Shown: positions 34,254 to 43,062 of the stretch, piece after piece
Position numbering within the stretch: the first letter of the stretch is position 1
How the letters are laid out: the number at the start of each line of letters is the position of its first letter
From: Longimicrobiales bacterium
GTDB taxonomy: Bacteria > Gemmatimonadota > Gemmatimonadetes > Longimicrobiales > Gaopeijiaceae
Assembly: GCA_028278645.1 (NCBI GenBank)
Contig: JANQDZ010000014.1
Location: 1 to 64,000 of the forward strand
DNA length: 64,000 bases
Direction: 5' to 3'
Made by a program: the position numbers and the translations under genes
The notes under the pieces: generated by a model
What the model was told of the DNA's origin: nothing
The model's input: only the letters and a program-made list of their open reading frames with translations
Database searches by the model: none

Positions 34254-34969
34254 TCTCCAGAACCGAGGCTGAGCGGGTTTTTGTCGCAGAATCCGTGGGC
34301 GTGTCTTTCGTGGGAAGGCAGGTGCTGAAGTCGGCCAGCGTGTGGGCCAGCCCGGGGGAGGTTACCGCCCTTTTCGGGCGAAACGGCTCTGGGAAGTCGA
34401 CGTTATTCAGGGCCGCTCTGGGCCTGGTGACCCGTGAGTTCGGGACCGTTCGTTTCCGGTCCATCGCTTACGAAAAGCCTTCTCTGAGGACCCTGGCGCC
34501 CCAAGGTCTATTTTATCTCCCCGACTTCGGACTCCTTTCCCGACGCAGAACCGTCGCCTGGCATATAGCGGCCTTACACAACCGGTTTGAAGGCGAGACA
34601 AAGGAAGGGTTTCCAGACGGACTCGATATCGATTCTCTTTTCGAGAAGACCGTTTGGGAGATGTCCGGGGGGGAAGAGCGGAGGGCGGAGCTGGCCGTGG
34701 CCTGGGCTCGGAACCCCTGCTGTCTCTTGGCTGACGAACCCCTGGCTGGGATCGCTCCCAAGGATCGGGAGGTTGTTTCGTCGGTCATCCGATCCATGGC
34801 CGACGAGGGGTGCGCTGTCGTGGTGACGGGCCACGACGTCCGACCGCTGATGGACTTGGCCGACAGGATCGTGTGGATGGTGGCCGGGACGACTCACGGC
34901 CTCGGCTCCCCAGAAGAAGCCATGGCTCACGAACAGTTCCGGCGGGAGTACCTGGGCCCAGCCTATTGA
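34250..34969 (+). CDS. ABC transporter ATP-binding protein
   Basis: 239 residues. Walker A FGRNGSGKST, signature MSGGEERRAEL, Walker B CCLLADEPLAGI and H-loop VTGHD all occur in order, typical of a branched-chain-amino-acid or lipid-type ABC ATPase. Start TTG 34250 overlaps the TGA of the upstream gene (TTGA), the most economical coupling; the frame extends further back only as out-of-frame overlap of that gene. No second membrane or solute-binding gene is near. The transported substrate is unknown. Confidence 0.8.
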   Translation: MISRTEAERVFVAESVGVSFVGRQVLKSASVWASPGEVTALFGRNGSGKSTLFRAALGLVTREFGTVRFRSIAYEKPSLRTLAPQGLFYLPDFGLLSRRRTVAWHIAALHNRFEGETKEGFPDGLDIDSLFEKTVWEMSGGEERRAELAVAWARNPCCLLADEPLAGIAPKDREVVSSVIRSMADEGCAVVVTGHDVRPLMDLADRIVWMVAGTTHGLGSPEEAMAHEQFRREYLGPAY

Positions 34970-35107
34970 GTATCCCCTCGCTATCCTCGTCTCCTACCCC
35001 TATTCTCGTGGCCCATGGTGGCGGGGCACCTGACGACCCCTGGGCGGGAACAGTCCCCGGCCTCCTCGCCACCCGTTGTAGCCGTTCTCTTTTGGCAGGA
35101 GATTCCC

Positions 35108-35548
35108 ATGAAACGCAGGTTCCCCATGGCGACCGTTCTGCTTTCGGTTGTCACAGCTCTCGTCCTTCTTTCAGGATTCCGCATGATGACTCCCACTCCC
35201 ACAGATCAGGATCCCTCCCGCCTCGCCGTCCTATGGACCAGCGGTGACCCGGAAGTCGCTACAAAAATGGCATTCATGTATACCCTTAATGCCAAGCGGC
35301 AGGGGTGGTTTGACGAGGTGACCCTCATCGTCTGGGGGCCGTCATCGAAGCTCCTATCCGAGGATGCCGAACTCCAGGAAGCGGTAGCAGGGATGGCGGC
35401 GGTGGGCGTCGAGATTGTCGCCTGTAAGGCCTGCTCGGATAGCTATGGGGTTTCCGACGCGTTGGCGGCAATGGGGATCGATGTGAAGTACATGGGGGTG
35501 CCGCTGACGGAGATGCTCAAGGGGGACTGGAAGGTCCTCTCGCTTTGA
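35108..35548 (+). CDS. DsrE/DsrF-like family protein, membrane-anchored or secreted
   Basis: 146 residues. After a hydrophobic N-terminal segment (about 7-25) comes a DsrE-type domain: RLAVLWTSGDPEVATKMAFMYTLNAKRQGWFDEVTLIVWGPSSKLL, then VEIVACKACSDSYGVSDALAAMGIDVKYMG. Two Cys (ACKACSD) lie where family members have sulfur-carrier or structural Cys. The family includes sulfur-relay proteins and many of unknown function. AGGAG sits before ATG 35108, so the earlier open frame is not used. It ends 138 bases before the carrier gene. Confidence 0.68.
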   Translation: MKRRFPMATVLLSVVTALVLLSGFRMMTPTPTDQDPSRLAVLWTSGDPEVATKMAFMYTLNAKRQGWFDEVTLIVWGPSSKLLSEDAELQEAVAGMAAVGVEIVACKACSDSYGVSDALAAMGIDVKYMGVPLTEMLKGDWKVLSL

Positions 35549-35685
35549 GGACCAGGCTCGGTTCGAGGTAGCTGCTGGGCGGACCCCCGGTTGCCCTCCT
35601 GCCATCCCCCCAACACTTTGGTGCGATTGTTTGCCACGAGGCCAAGGGCCCGTGGTTTGGCAGGCGACCCTAAGAGGAGCCACAC

Positions 35686-36945
35686 GTGCAACTTCATACC
35701 AAGATCCTGATCGGCCTCATTCTCGGGGCTATAGCCGGAGCCATAGCCGAGATGTTCGGCTTCGGGGACATCTTCGTGAGGCTGGAGCCGTTTGGGCAGG
35801 CGTTTATCCGCCTCCTCATCATGATCGTCATTCCGTTGGTTATGGCGTCCCTCATCATAGGGACCGCCAGCCTCGGGGACCTGAAGAAGTTGGGTCGTAT
35901 CGGGATGAAGACCATTGGATACTACCTGGCTGCTACCGCTCTGGCGGTTGCCATGGGTCTGGTGGTGGCCGGAGCGATCAAGCCCGGCGCAGGGTTGGAT
36001 GAGGATGTTAAGACCCAGTTGCTGGCGGACTATGCCGGCACGAACCAGGAGCGTCTGGAGGCCATGGAAGAGCCCCCGGGCCTGCAGGACATCCTGTTCA
36101 ACATCATTCCGCGGAACCCCATCGCGTCCATGGCAAACATGGACATGCTGCAGATCATCTTCTTCTCCCTCTTCTTCGGGATTGCCCTCACCGTCCTCGC
36201 CGAGGAGAAACGGAAACCGCTTGTTAATGTCCTTGAGTCGGTGAACGACGCCATGGTGGTCATCGTCGAGATGATCATGAAAATCGCTCCCTATGGCGTG
36301 TTCATCCTAATCGCGGCCGTTGCCGGGCGGTTCGGATATGAGGTCATCCTTTCATTGCTCCAATATGTCCTTGTGGGCGTGGGGACCATGATCCTCTTCA
36401 CCATCACGTTCTATCCCTTCACACTTCAGTTCCTTTCCGGGATGAACCCGATCCTCTTCTTCAAGAGGTTCTACGAGGTGATGGTGTTCGCCTTCTCGAC
36501 TTCGTCCAGCAACGCGGCTCTCCCCATCAACCTCCGGATCACGGAGAATGACCTCGGGGTTTCCCGTGACGTGGCGTCTTTTGTACTTCCCCTGGGCGCC
36601 ACGGTGAATATGAATGGGACCGGGATCTACCACGGGGTGAGCACGATCTTCATCGCCCAAGTCTATGGGATCACTCTCACTCCTGGGCAGCTGGTGATCG
36701 TGGTGATCACGGCCACCCTGGCCTCCATCGGTGCCGCAGGCGTCCCGGGAATCGGGTTCATCACCCTTGCCATCGTCCTCGAGGCCCTCGGGATTCCGCT
36801 GGAAGGTCTGGCCCTGGTCCTCGGCGTGGAGAGGATCCTCGATATGACCCGTACCGCTGTGAACGTCACAGGAGACTCGGCGGCGGCGGTCTGGGTCGCC
36901 AAGACGGAGGGAGAGCTGAATATCCCTCAGAAGGACACCTACTAA
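35686..36945 (+). CDS. Dicarboxylate/amino acid:cation symporter (DAACS family)
   Basis: 419 residues, eight membrane helices and two re-entrant loops as in GltP/GltPh. Motifs include STSSSNAALPINLRI (serine-rich loop HP1), MNGTGIYHGVSTIF (helix 7 NMDGT-type sodium motif), and TRTAVNVTGDSAAAVWVAK (helix 8, substrate and sodium ligands). It imports glutamate, aspartate or C4 acids with Na+ or H+. The start is GTG 35686 with AAGAGGAG upstream. The NhaC gene begins at the very next base, indicating an operon. Confidence 0.87.
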   Translation: MQLHTKILIGLILGAIAGAIAEMFGFGDIFVRLEPFGQAFIRLLIMIVIPLVMASLIIGTASLGDLKKLGRIGMKTIGYYLAATALAVAMGLVVAGAIKPGAGLDEDVKTQLLADYAGTNQERLEAMEEPPGLQDILFNIIPRNPIASMANMDMLQIIFFSLFFGIALTVLAEEKRKPLVNVLESVNDAMVVIVEMIMKIAPYGVFILIAAVAGRFGYEVILSLLQYVLVGVGTMILFTITFYPFTLQFLSGMNPILFFKRFYEVMVFAFSTSSSNAALPINLRITENDLGVSRDVASFVLPLGATVNMNGTGIYHGVSTIFIAQVYGITLTPGQLVIVVITATLASIGAAGVPGIGFITLAIVLEALGIPLEGLALVLGVERILDMTRTAVNVTGDSAAAVWVAKTEGELNIPQKDTY

Positions 36946-38460
36946 ATGAAACGGACCGTTACGTGGGTGGTCGGGGGGCTGGCCATCGTTGCTCTGATCT
37001 TCATTCGGAACAACACGGACCTCATCAGCCCCGCGCCCGGATTCGACGATTTTGGCTTCTGGTCCATCGTTCCGGCGGCCCTGACCCTGGTCCTCTGTTT
37101 CTGGACAAAAGAGGTGATCTCGGCCCTGTTCATCGGGATCGCCGCCGGAGGCGTTGTCAGCGGAAAGTTCAACGTCATCGCCGAGTTCTTGCTTCCGGCG
37201 GTGGGAACCGAGTCCTATGCACAGATCCTCCTGGTGTACCTCTGGTGCCTCGGAGGGCTCATCGGATTGTGGACTAGGACCGGGGGTGCGCGGTACTTCG
37301 CCCACTGGGCCGGGGAGAGGATGGTGACCGGGAGGAAGAGCGCCAGGCTCTTCGGGTGCATGATCGGAACGGTCTTCCACCAGGGTGGCACGATCAGCAC
37401 CATTTTGGCCGGAAGCACGGTCAAGCCGGTGGCCGACGAAGCGAAGGTCTCCCACGAGGAGCTTTCGTACATCATCGACAGTACGGCCTCCCCCATCGCC
37501 ACCGTAATACCGTTCAACGTCTGGCCGGCCTACGTGGGCGGTCTGGTGGTGGGTACCATCCCGCTATTCGCCACCATCGGCGACGCCACATCGTTCTTCT
37601 ACAAGGCGATCTTCTTCAACTTCTACGGCATCCTTGCCGTGGTATTCACGTACACCTTCGCCCTCGACCTCAACCCATTCGTGTTCGGGAAGATGAAGCG
37701 GGCCATAAAGAGGGTGAAAACTACTGGTGAACTGGATGCGCCAGGCGTCCAGACCATGGCCAGCAAAGAATTGGAGGAGTTGAAGGTCCCTGAGGGCTAC
37801 AAGACCAACAACTGGGACTTCTCGGTTCCCATCCTTACCCTCATCGGAATCGCAGTCGGTGGCCTGATCCTGAATTACAGGGCGACCGGCAACGTCAGCG
37901 TTCCCATCAACGAGGCTTTTGTCCTCTCTGTCCTATCGGCCATGATTCTGGCCCTCATCAAAGGGATGAAACTTCCGGAGGTCATCGAAGGGTTCGTGGA
38001 CGGTGTGAAGGGTGTTTCGTTGGGGGCCATCATTCTGGCCCTGGCCGTTACCCTGGGAACGGTATCGGGGTCCCTTGGGACGGCCGGATTCCTGGTCCGG
38101 ACCACCAGTGAGATCATCCAACCCGCCCTCTTGCCGGCGATCTTCATGCTGATCTGCATGGTGGTGGCTTTCTCGGTGGGGTCCTCATGGGGCACCTACG
38201 CTGTGGTCTTCCCCATTGCCATGCCGCTGGCCCATGCTGTGAATCCCGACCCGTTCTACATCACGCTGTGCTTCGGCGCAGTCCTTGGGGGAGCGGTCTA
38301 CGGCGATCAGTGCTCGCCCATCAGCGACACGACGATCCTCTCGAGTCTTGCCACGGGTTCAAACCACATGGACCACGTGACCACGCAGATGCCCATTGCC
38401 ACGGTGGCAGCCGGCATAGGGGCGGTCCTATACACGGTGATCGCCATGATCGCCTTCTAG
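36946..38460 (+). CDS. Na+/H+ antiporter NhaC family protein
   Basis: 504 residues with about 12 hydrophobic helices. Blocks GTVFHQGGTISTILAGSTVKPVADEAKVSHEELSYIIDSTASPIATVIPFN and VVAFSVGSSWGTYAVVFPIAMPLAH are those of the NhaC/tyrosine-arginine antiporter family. The enzyme group exchanges Na+ for H+ or couples malate/lactate. It follows the DAACS gene with zero spacing, so it may balance the sodium that carrier imports. A strong terminator follows it. Confidence 0.82.
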   Translation: MKRTVTWVVGGLAIVALIFIRNNTDLISPAPGFDDFGFWSIVPAALTLVLCFWTKEVISALFIGIAAGGVVSGKFNVIAEFLLPAVGTESYAQILLVYLWCLGGLIGLWTRTGGARYFAHWAGERMVTGRKSARLFGCMIGTVFHQGGTISTILAGSTVKPVADEAKVSHEELSYIIDSTASPIATVIPFNVWPAYVGGLVVGTIPLFATIGDATSFFYKAIFFNFYGILAVVFTYTFALDLNPFVFGKMKRAIKRVKTTGELDAPGVQTMASKELEELKVPEGYKTNNWDFSVPILTLIGIAVGGLILNYRATGNVSVPINEAFVLSVLSAMILALIKGMKLPEVIEGFVDGVKGVSLGAIILALAVTLGTVSGSLGTAGFLVRTTSEIIQPALLPAIFMLICMVVAFSVGSSWGTYAVVFPIAMPLAHAVNPDPFYITLCFGAVLGGAVYGDQCSPISDTTILSSLATGSNHMDHVTTQMPIATVAAGIGAVLYTVIAMIAF

Positions 38461-38485
38461 GACCAACTTTCAGGATCGATCTACT

Positions 38486-38526
38486 GGGCCGGACCTTGCG
38501 AAAGCAGGGCCCGGCCCTGTGTTTTT
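38486..38526 (+). terminator. Terminator after the symporter/antiporter pair
   Basis: GGGCCGG...CCGGCCC outer stem plus a 6-bp inner stem (CCTTGC with GCAGGG) closed by a GAAA tetraloop, followed by TGTGTTTTTGG. Spans 38486-38526. Confidence 0.8.
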
Positions 38527-38671
38527 GGTCGTGTGCTGATGGCCTCCATGGTGTTTTTCGACTAGACTATCGCCGTCAGCTTATTCGGGGGCGGGGTCGG
38601 ATTGCGTCGTTGGACGCGGAGTGGGCCCGTTCTTCATTCCGAAGGGAATAAAACGACCAAGGTTGAAAACC

Positions 38672-40225
38672 ATGTACGACTTTTTGAAACGACTCGGAAT
38701 CGAAGATGTTAACCCGGGCGGGTTCGCTGGGGAGTGGGTAGGATCTGGGCCGATCCTGGACGTATACACGCCCGTGGACGACTCCAGGATCGCCGCCGTC
38801 CAACAGGTGACCGAGGAGGAATTCGACCAGATCGTCGATAAGGCCCACACCGCTTTTCTCGAGTGGCGCACGGTCCCAGCCCCGAAGCGGGGTGAGGTGG
38901 TCCGACAGCTAGGAAATGCCCTCAGGGAAAAAAAGGACGACCTGGGTGCTCTGGTGACCCTGGAGATGGGGAAGATCATCGCCGAGGGGGAAGGCGAGGT
39001 CCAGGAGATGATCGACATCTGTGACTTCGCCGTCGGGCTTTCCCGCCAGTTGTATGGGCTGACGATGCAGTCGGAGCGGCAGGATCACCATATGCGGGAA
39101 CAGTGGCATCCCCTGGGGGTCGTGGCGGTGATCTCCGCGTTCAACTTCCCGGTCGCCGTGTGGGCCTGGAACTCTGCTCTGGCTGCCGTTTGTGGCGACT
39201 CCACCCTATGGAAACCGGCTTCCAAAACCCCTCTAACGGCCATAGCCGTAACGAAGATCGCCGCTGAGGTATGTAAGGCCAACGACGTCGATCCGGCCAT
39301 CTTCTCCCTGACGGTGGGCAAAGGCTCGACAGTGGGAGACCGGCTCCTCCACGACCGCCGTATCCCGCTGGTTTCGGCCACCGGTAGCTGCGAGGTCGGG
39401 AGACGGGTCGCCGAGGTTGTGGGTGGTCGCCTGGCGGGAACAATCCTGGAGTTGGGAGGGAACAACGCCATCGTCGTCACCCCGTCGGCGAATATGGACC
39501 TGGTCCTTCCCACGATTCTATTCGGAGCCGTGGGAACCGCAGGTCAGAGGTGCACCTCAACCCGCCGGATCATTGTCCACGCCTCCATGAAAGACGAGCT
39601 TCTCGGCCGCTTGATTCCAGCCTACGAGTCGATCCGGATCGGTGACCCGCTGGATCGGGACACGGTCATGGGGCCGGTGGTGAACGCCCAAGCTGTAACG
39701 GACGTGGAAAACGCCATGGCGAAGGTGGTGGAAGCCGGAGGGAAGATCCTGTACGGCGGAGAGCGCCAGGAAGGTCACGCGGGCGAGCTCTACATCACCC
39801 CTTGTATCGCCGAGGCGGAAAACCACTGGCAGATCGTTCAGGATGAGACGTTCGCCCCGATCCTGTACATCATCACCTACGGGAACTCGGACTCTACACC
39901 AGTGGAAGCGGTGGACGAGATCGAGGAAGCCATCGCCATTCACAACGGTGTCCCCCAGGGTTTGTCGTCCTCCATCTTCACCGAGAACTTTCGCGAGGCC
40001 GAGACCTTCCTCTCGCATCGGGGGAGTGACTGCGGGATCGCGAATGTGAACATCGGCACCAGCGGTGCGGAGATCGGGGGCGCCTTCGGTGGGGAAAAGG
40101 ATACCGGTGGCGGGCGTGAATCCGGGTCGGATTCCTGGAAGACCTATATGCGACGCCAGACCAACACAGTGAACTGGAGTACCGAGCTCCCGCTGGCACA
40201 GGGGATCAAGTTCGGAGGGGATTAA
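38672..40225 (+). CDS. Aldehyde dehydrogenase, ALDH7 type (L-aminoadipate-semialdehyde dehydrogenase)
   Basis: 517 residues. The closeness to ALDH7 is shown by MYDFLKRLGIEDVNPG at the start, QSERQDHHMREQWHPLGVVAVISAFNFPVAVWAWN in the middle, and an end ELPLAQGIKF like that of human ALDH7A1. The catalytic residues are the Cys in GTAGQRCTSTRR and the Glu in LELGGNN. It oxidises 2-aminoadipate 6-semialdehyde, the product of lysine 6-transaminase, which lies at 55942-57252. ATG 38672 is preferred; the frame runs upstream for 17 codons without conserved sequence. The stop codon coincides with the edge of a MITE-like element. Confidence 0.85.
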   Translation: MYDFLKRLGIEDVNPGGFAGEWVGSGPILDVYTPVDDSRIAAVQQVTEEEFDQIVDKAHTAFLEWRTVPAPKRGEVVRQLGNALREKKDDLGALVTLEMGKIIAEGEGEVQEMIDICDFAVGLSRQLYGLTMQSERQDHHMREQWHPLGVVAVISAFNFPVAVWAWNSALAAVCGDSTLWKPASKTPLTAIAVTKIAAEVCKANDVDPAIFSLTVGKGSTVGDRLLHDRRIPLVSATGSCEVGRRVAEVVGGRLAGTILELGGNNAIVVTPSANMDLVLPTILFGAVGTAGQRCTSTRRIIVHASMKDELLGRLIPAYESIRIGDPLDRDTVMGPVVNAQAVTDVENAMAKVVEAGGKILYGGERQEGHAGELYITPCIAEAENHWQIVQDETFAPILYIITYGNSDSTPVEAVDEIEEAIAIHNGVPQGLSSSIFTENFREAETFLSHRGSDCGIANVNIGTSGAEIGGAFGGEKDTGGGRESGSDSWKTYMRRQTNTVNWSTELPLAQGIKFGGD

Positions 40226-40502
40226 AAGGGTGTTGCGAAAAGGGGGTGCGGCCACGCATTGGGAGCTTGCGGATGCTAGACAAGGAAGGACGACGATGGC
40301 GATGCTGAAGCATCGGAGAGGAGTTCTGACGCGGTATAGCGCCGCAACCTCCCTATGCCCTTCGGGTTACGGCGGCACGGCGCCATCCGCTTCGTTGCGA
40401 CTTCTCGACGTAGCGCATGGCTATGCCAGCGAAGCCCCGCCTCGCATTTGGCCCCGTGGCGCTCGTAACGTGGCTCGCCCCCTTTTCGCAACACCCTTTT
40501 AA
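40222..40502. mobile_element. MITE-like element with perfect 25-bp terminal inverted repeats
   Basis: The 25 bases at 40222-40246 (TTAAAAGGGTGTTGCG followed by AAAAGGGGG) recur as exact reverse complement at 40478-40502. Just inside, the ends share GCCACG. The interior (about 230 bases) has no convincing gene. If TA at 40223-40224 and 40500-40501 is the target duplication, the element is 275 bp, resembling a Tc1/mariner/IS630-type derivative. It lies exactly between the convergent aldehyde dehydrogenase and lipoprotein genes, and its two ends supply the TAA stop codon of both. It may also act as a bidirectional terminator. Confidence 0.7.
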
Positions 40503-40891
40503 CGGAGGGTGACGAAGCTCTGGTCCAGGTTTGCGCCCACGCTGAGCAGCACGGTCTCGCCGCGACCCGGATACACCAAAGGCGATAGGTAGGATCGATT
40601 CGACCCCAGGGGGTCCACCATGAGCTGCAGCCCAGCGATCATGGAGGCCCTCCTGGGGTCGATGGTGAAGGATTCCTCGCTCTTTCCGGTTACATCCCCC
40701 AGACGAATGCTTACCCCCCCGGCCACGGCGTAGACGGTGACGTCCAGGAAGTTGTTGTTGTCCACCGTTACCCGCACCGGCGTGTCCAGGCGCCGCCGGA
40801 ACGGCGAATCCGGGTCCTTCTTCCCGCAGCCCACGGACGTAGCCGCTAGGAGCAGGACCGTAATCAGTCTGAGCCGGTGTGTCCTTTTCAC
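40499..40891 (-). CDS. Small predicted lipoprotein
   Basis: 130 residues. The signal ends in ATSVGCGKKD, a good lipobox. The mature part is a beta-rich domain (TPVRVTVDNNNFLDVTVYAVAGGVSIRLGDVTG) with no family recognised. It lies on the opposite strand between the MITE and the OPT gene, which is 61 bases further on and transcribed the same way. Its stop codon is provided by the element's end, so its original C-terminus may have been slightly changed. Confidence 0.65.
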   Translation of the reverse strand: MKRTHRLRLITVLLLAATSVGCGKKDPDSPFRRRLDTPVRVTVDNNNFLDVTVYAVAGGVSIRLGDVTGKSEESFTIDPRRASMIAGLQLMVDPLGSNRSYLSPLVYPGRGETVLLSVGANLDQSFVTLR

Positions 40892-40952
40892 TCCTGTCCT
40901 CTCAAGCTCTCCTTCCGGACGGTTCCGCTCAGACGTATCCTCCGAGCCGGAC

Positions 40953-42929
40953 CTACGCGTCCGTCCTCTTTGCGTAATACCCCATGATGCCTAGGATCAG
41001 GCCGATGGTGGCGGCAGCCAGGAGCATGGATGCCCACTCGGGGACGTTCGGCGGGAACCCGGCGATGGGTTCGCCTCGCCGCGCGGCTACGACCCAGACG
41101 GCCAGAACCACCCCCGTGAGGCCTCCTCCACCTACCAGCCCCGAGCCGAAGAGGACACCCTTCTCCCGCCGCCGTTCCTTTGTGACGGGATCCTGGTTCC
41201 TACCGAGATACCACCTGAGTAGTCCGCCCAGGAAAACCGCCCCCATGGTGGAGAGGGGCAGATAAACACCCACCGCGAAGGCCAAGGTCGGGATCTTGAA
41301 CAGAGCCGCGACACTGGCGATCCCCGCGCCGATGAGGATCAAGGCCCAAGGGAGGCTTTGGTCCAGGACTCCGTCGATGACAAGCTTCATCAACACTGCT
41401 TGCGGAGCGGGTAGCTCCTCGCCTCCGAGTCCGCCGGGTGTCCCTTGGTTCAGGACGATGATGACCAGGCAGACAAAACCGGCCGAGGTGATGACCCCGA
41501 TCAGTTCACCGATCTGCTGCTTATAAGGCGTTGCCCCGAGAATGAAGCCGGTCTTGAGGTCCTGGGAGGTGTCACCCGCGATTGACGCTGCGATACAGAC
41601 CGCCGTCCCCACCATCAGCGCTGTGGCTTTCCCCACCGTGTCGGTCCAACCCATGAGGTAGAAGACCATGGATGTGCCGAGCAGGGTGGCGATTGTCATC
41701 CCCGAGGTCGGGTTCGAGGTCACCCCGACCAAGCCCACGATCCGCGAGCTGACGGTGACGAAGAAGAAGGCGAAGATCCCGATGCACAGGGCGGCCAGCG
41801 CCCGGGCCGGGAACGATTCCAGGTAGCCCAGAAGCCCCGGCGTGACGGCCAGCACCAAAAGAATGATGCCGAGGATGATCCCAACGGTCCGGAAGCTCAG
41901 GTCCCGGTCCGTACGGTCCACGGCGGACACTGCGTTGCCCACCCTCTGGCTCAGCTGGCCCAACCCCAGCTTGAATGACTCCACCATCGTGGGAATGGAC
42001 TTGATGAGGGTGATGATCCCCGCGGTGGCCACGGCGCCGGCCCCGATGTACCGGATATAACGATCCCAGATTTGGCCGGAGGTCATGTCACGGATCAACA
42101 GCTCGGTTTCAGGAAAAACCGGCGCGGTTTGACCCTGACCCCAGAGGTTGATTAGGGGGATAATGATGACGGATGAGAGGGCTCCGCCCGCCACCATGAC
42201 CGTGGCGATCCGAATCCCCAGGATGTACCCTACCCCCAGCAAGGGGGCGTTCACCTTCGCCGAAATGCTTGCTTTGAAGGGGAGCCCCACCTCCCAGGCC
42301 GACTTAACGACCTTGAAGCCCTGGGTGATGAGCTGGAAGAGCATCCCCACCCCGATGCCCCAGAATACCCCGTGGGCCTGTTTTCCTCCGCCCTCGGCCG
42401 CCACCAGGACCTCCGCACATGCCATCCCTTCAGGGTAGGGAAGAGTGCCGTGCTCCCGTTTGATCAGGTAGCGGCGAAGGGGGATCATGAAGAGGACGCC
42501 GATGAGACCCCCGGCCATGGCCAGGAGCGTGATCTGTGCCCAGGCGGGGTTCAAACCCCAGATAAAGAGGGCAGGGATCGTGAACAGCACTCCGGATGCC
42601 ACCGAGGAGCTGGCGGAGCCCACCGTCTGGGAGATGTTGGACTCCAGAATGGAGTGCCTGAATCCGGCAACCGTGAACACACGGAAAGTGACGACTGTCA
42701 GGACCGCCACCGGAATCGAGGTGCTGATCGTCAACCCGGCCATCAACCCCAGGTAGGTGTTGGCAGCCCCGAAGATGACGCCCAGAATGATTCCCGTGAT
42801 GACAGCCTTCCAGGTGAACTCCGTCAGAGTTTCACCGTAGGTGAGGGGCGTGAACGTCTCGCCATCTTTGATCTCATAGGCGGTGGTAGGGAGCTTGCGT
42901 GGGCCGGAATGTTCGGATTGGGGGCTCAT
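40953..42929 (-). CDS. OPT-family oligopeptide transporter
   Basis: 658 residues with about 15 membrane helices. The start YEIKDGETFTPLTYGETLTEFTWKAVITGIILGVIFGAANTYLGLMAGLTISTSIPVAV, and GTLPYPEGMACAEVLVA in the middle, are typical of bacterial OPT proteins. They import oligopeptides or metal-chelates with protons. It is divergently placed from the hydroxyproline-dehydratase activase with about 130 bases between, so the two transcripts may share control, for instance with collagen-type peptides as source. Confidence 0.85.
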   Translation of the reverse strand: MSPQSEHSGPRKLPTTAYEIKDGETFTPLTYGETLTEFTWKAVITGIILGVIFGAANTYLGLMAGLTISTSIPVAVLTVVTFRVFTVAGFRHSILESNISQTVGSASSSVASGVLFTIPALFIWGLNPAWAQITLLAMAGGLIGVLFMIPLRRYLIKREHGTLPYPEGMACAEVLVAAEGGGKQAHGVFWGIGVGMLFQLITQGFKVVKSAWEVGLPFKASISAKVNAPLLGVGYILGIRIATVMVAGGALSSVIIIPLINLWGQGQTAPVFPETELLIRDMTSGQIWDRYIRYIGAGAVATAGIITLIKSIPTMVESFKLGLGQLSQRVGNAVSAVDRTDRDLSFRTVGIILGIILLVLAVTPGLLGYLESFPARALAALCIGIFAFFFVTVSSRIVGLVGVTSNPTSGMTIATLLGTSMVFYLMGWTDTVGKATALMVGTAVCIAASIAGDTSQDLKTGFILGATPYKQQIGELIGVITSAGFVCLVIIVLNQGTPGGLGGEELPAPQAVLMKLVIDGVLDQSLPWALILIGAGIASVAALFKIPTLAFAVGVYLPLSTMGAVFLGGLLRWYLGRNQDPVTKERRREKGVLFGSGLVGGGGLTGVVLAVWVVAARRGEPIAGFPPNVPEWASMLLAAATIGLILGIMGYYAKRTDA

Positions 42930-43062
42930 GGTCCTCCCGGGGAACGGGTATCAGGAACATTTCCTCAGGGCTGAAAGACCCGATAGAATGCATGATGCGG
43001 CCTCGATCCTGCAACGGCTCCACTCAAAACCCTGACCAAGGAGGGGGGCGCGGAAGGCCATC

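Noticed and set aside
40230-40502. 90-codon frame inside the MITE-like element
   Set aside because: Both strands are open because of the inverted-repeat structure; the frame begins and ends within the terminal repeats and has no plausible protein pattern.
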